Under the pieces are notes generated by a model. That model had not been told where the DNA came from, searched no databases, and saw only the letters and a list, made by a program, of their open reading frames with translations. From positions 124,001 to 188,000 of the forward strand of contig JAPVLO010000999.1 of assembly GCA_027257055.1 (NCBI GenBank): DNA of 64,000 nt, read 5' to 3'. Shown piece after piece: positions 62,190 to 64,000 of this stretch (the stretch's first letter is position 1; every line of letters begins with the position of its first letter). The translations under genes were made by a program, and so were the position numbers. Source of the stretch: Cephalopachus bancanus (taxonomy: Eukaryota > Chordata > Mammalia > Primates > Tarsiidae).

Positions 62190-62477
62190 TTTTTTTTTTT
62201 TTTTGAGTTGGAGTCTCACTCTGTCACCCAGACTGGAGTGCAGTAGCTGCTCCCGGTCACCACAGCCTCGACCTGCTGGGCTCCGGCGATCCTTCCGCCT
62301 CAGCCTTCCGAGTAGCCAGAATTACAGGCATGCGCTACCACACCCGGCTGATTTTTTGATTTATTGTAGAGATGAGGTCTCGCTGTCCAGGCGGGTCTTG
62401 AACCCGTGGGCTCAGGCAATCCACTCACCTGAGCCTCCCAAAGGCACGGGATTACAGGCTGAGCCACCGAGCCTGGT
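62190..62477 (-). mobile_element. Alu, deletion subfamily (type B)
   Basis: Antisense dimer reading GGTCTCGCTGTCCAGGCGGG. TTCTGACTT is found at both ends. Confidence 0.93.
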
Positions 62478-62936
62478 TTCTGACTTGTTTTAAATCCAGA
62501 TGTAGGAAGGAAAACCAGACAATACTGCATCTTGTTTAAGAAAAAACAATTCACTTATTAACATCTTCCTATTCTTATTTTTTTCCTTATAAAAAAAGGG
62601 AACCAAACAGTAACATTCATCTGTCCTAGGATTAAAAATTGGATAAAAATCCCAATATTTAAACCTGGTCACCACAGACAGAAAAATCTACTTTATAGTA
62701 TTCTGAACTTATTTAGAGTGCAGATAACATTAAATCTTATAGGCAAAGGCTTGCAAAAAACATATGGAAATGTGATAAGGGCAGCCCAGAAAGACTGATC
62801 TGACATCTGCTTCTAACCATCAGGCACGCCATACTATTGTAGGAGGGAGTGGAGTCTTGGTGAAGTGAAAATAAAAATCACACTGTCTTTAATTCTTGTA
62901 TCATCAAATGTTTGCTTAAAAGTTAGTAAAAAAGAA

Positions 62937-63219
62937 GCCGGGCTCGGTGGCTCAGCCTGTAATCCTGCGCCTTTGGGAGGCTGAGGTGAGTGGATTGCCT
63001 GAGCTCGCAGGTTCGAGACCCGTCTGGGCAGGTGAGACCTCATCTCTACAATAATCAAAAAAAAAATTAGCCGGGCATGGTAGCGCGCGCCTGTAATTCC
63101 AGCTACCTGGAAGGCTGAGGTGGAAGGATCGCCGGAGCCCAGCAGGTCGAGGCTGCAGTGGCCGGGAGCAGCTACTGCACTCCAGTCTGGACGACAGAGA
63201 CTCCAACTCAAAAAAAAAA
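62937..63219 (+). mobile_element. Alu, deletion subfamily (type B), young
   Basis: Sense dimer with CTGGGCAGGTGAGACC. AGTTAGTAAAAAAGAA at both ends is a perfect 16-base duplication. Confidence 0.96.
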
Positions 63220-63312
63220 GTTAGTAAAAAAGAACTAAAATACAGTACAAGATACATCTACCAGAAGGTCTTTCTTAAAACAAATCCATATCTACATTCT
63301 AAAATGTCATCT

Positions 63313-63600
63313 AGGCAGGGTATGATGGCTCATGCCTATGATCCCAGCACTTTTGTAGGCCAAGGTGAGTGAATTGTTTGAGCCCAGGAGTTCAAGACGA
63401 ACCTAGGCAATACAGCAAGGCATTATCTCTACATTAAAAAAAAAAAAAAATTATCCAGGCATGGTGGCATGTGCCTGAAGTCCCAAATACTTAGGAAGCT
63501 GAGGTAGGAGGGTTGCCTGATCCCAGGAGGTCCAGGCTGCATAAGCCATGATTGTGTCACTGCACTTCAGCTTGGGTGACAGCGATTTTGAAAAAAAGAA
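63313..63600 (+). mobile_element. AluJ-like element
   Basis: Sense dimer with ATGGCTCATGCCTATGATCC and a diverged right arm ending TGGGTGACAGCG. Confidence 0.82.
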
Positions 63601-63747
63601 AGCATGCCCTAGCATCTTAGGAGTGAGGTCTGGCACTTACAGCTAGGTCAGTGTTCTCCTGCTGGACATAAATAGTTTCACAGAACACCAACATGAGACC
63701 AAGTCACTATGCAACCTTTATTAAAGTGAGACAAAAAATACTTTTGT

Positions 63748-64000
63748 GGCTGGACATGGTAGCTCCCATCTGTAATTCTAGCACTTTGGGAGGATGAGGC
63801 AAAAAGACTGCTTGAGTCCAGGAGTTTTGAGACCAATCTAGGCAACATTGTGAGACCTCAACTCCACCAAACTAAAAAAACTAGCCAGGCATAGTGGCAC
63901 GCTGTCCCAGCTTCTCAGGAGGCTGAGTTGGGAGGATCACCTGAGCCCAGAAGGTAGAGGTTATGGTGGTAACCTGTGATTATGCCACTGCCCTTCAGAC
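63748..64000 (+). mobile_element. AluJ-like element, cut by window edge
   Basis: Sense left arm (GGCTGGACATGGTAGCTCCC) and most of the right arm; the window ends before the tail. Confidence 0.8.

Larger units (their letters stand above)
56631..64000 (-). other. ZBTB44: ZBTB44 intron, right edge of window
   Basis: Over 7 kb of intron with two antisense L1 relics, seven or more Alus and one truncated L1-like end. 56631-57000, 60980-61420 and 62478-62936 show nothing recognisable. No further coding exon was found. Confidence 0.8.

Overview
This window is nuclear DNA from a primate. Two facts show it: dozens of dimeric, 7SL-derived Alu elements, and two convergent vertebrate genes with clear exon-intron structure, ST14 (matriptase, plus strand) and ZBTB44 (BTB/zinc-finger protein, minus strand). 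These two genes are neighbours on human 11q24.3, so the synteny is conserved. The Alus are not AluS or AluY (anthropoid) and lack the A/T-rich linker typical of lemur and loris Alus. They look like a separate lineage grown from an AluJ-like ancestor, which makes a tarsier the best guess. That is an inference from repeat diagnostics, not a database match.

Layout. Positions 1-17344 hold the 3' two thirds of ST14: twelve coding exons with consistent GT-AG junctions and reading frame (end of CUB1, CUB2, four LDL-receptor class A modules and the whole trypsin-like protease domain), then a short 3' UTR. The protease domain is split by an 8.2-kb intron made mostly of antisense L1 remnants, Alus, split MIRs and a deleted mariner transposon. 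Positions 17345 to about 39.85 kb are intergenic: scattered Alus, ancient MIR/L2 relics, an 83-bp tandem duplication and a decayed processed pseudogene of SALL2 (coding-equivalent 33348-36161). From about 39.85 kb to 47374 is a stretch poor in Alus, read here as the long 3' UTR of ZBTB44. Positions 47375-56630 hold the last four coding exons of ZBTB44 (linker, four C2H2 zinc fingers, acidic tail) on the minus strand. The rest, to 64000, is an upstream ZBTB44 intron full of Alus and antisense L1. The BTB exon and the promoter lie beyond the right edge; the SEA domain, membrane anchor and promoter of ST14 lie beyond the left edge.

Function. ST14 encodes a membrane-anchored serine protease of epithelia, and ZBTB44 a presumed nuclear DNA-binding protein. 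Nothing in the window suggests that they work together; they are only convergent neighbours. I found no RNA gene, CRISPR array or novel multi-gene system. The unusual material is in the mobile DNA: two Alu subfamilies (one with a shared internal deletion), an Alu trimer, an Alu-Alu near-palindrome, a mariner deletion derivative with matching terminal repeats, and two short L1 3' ends that share a motif and have intact target-site duplications.
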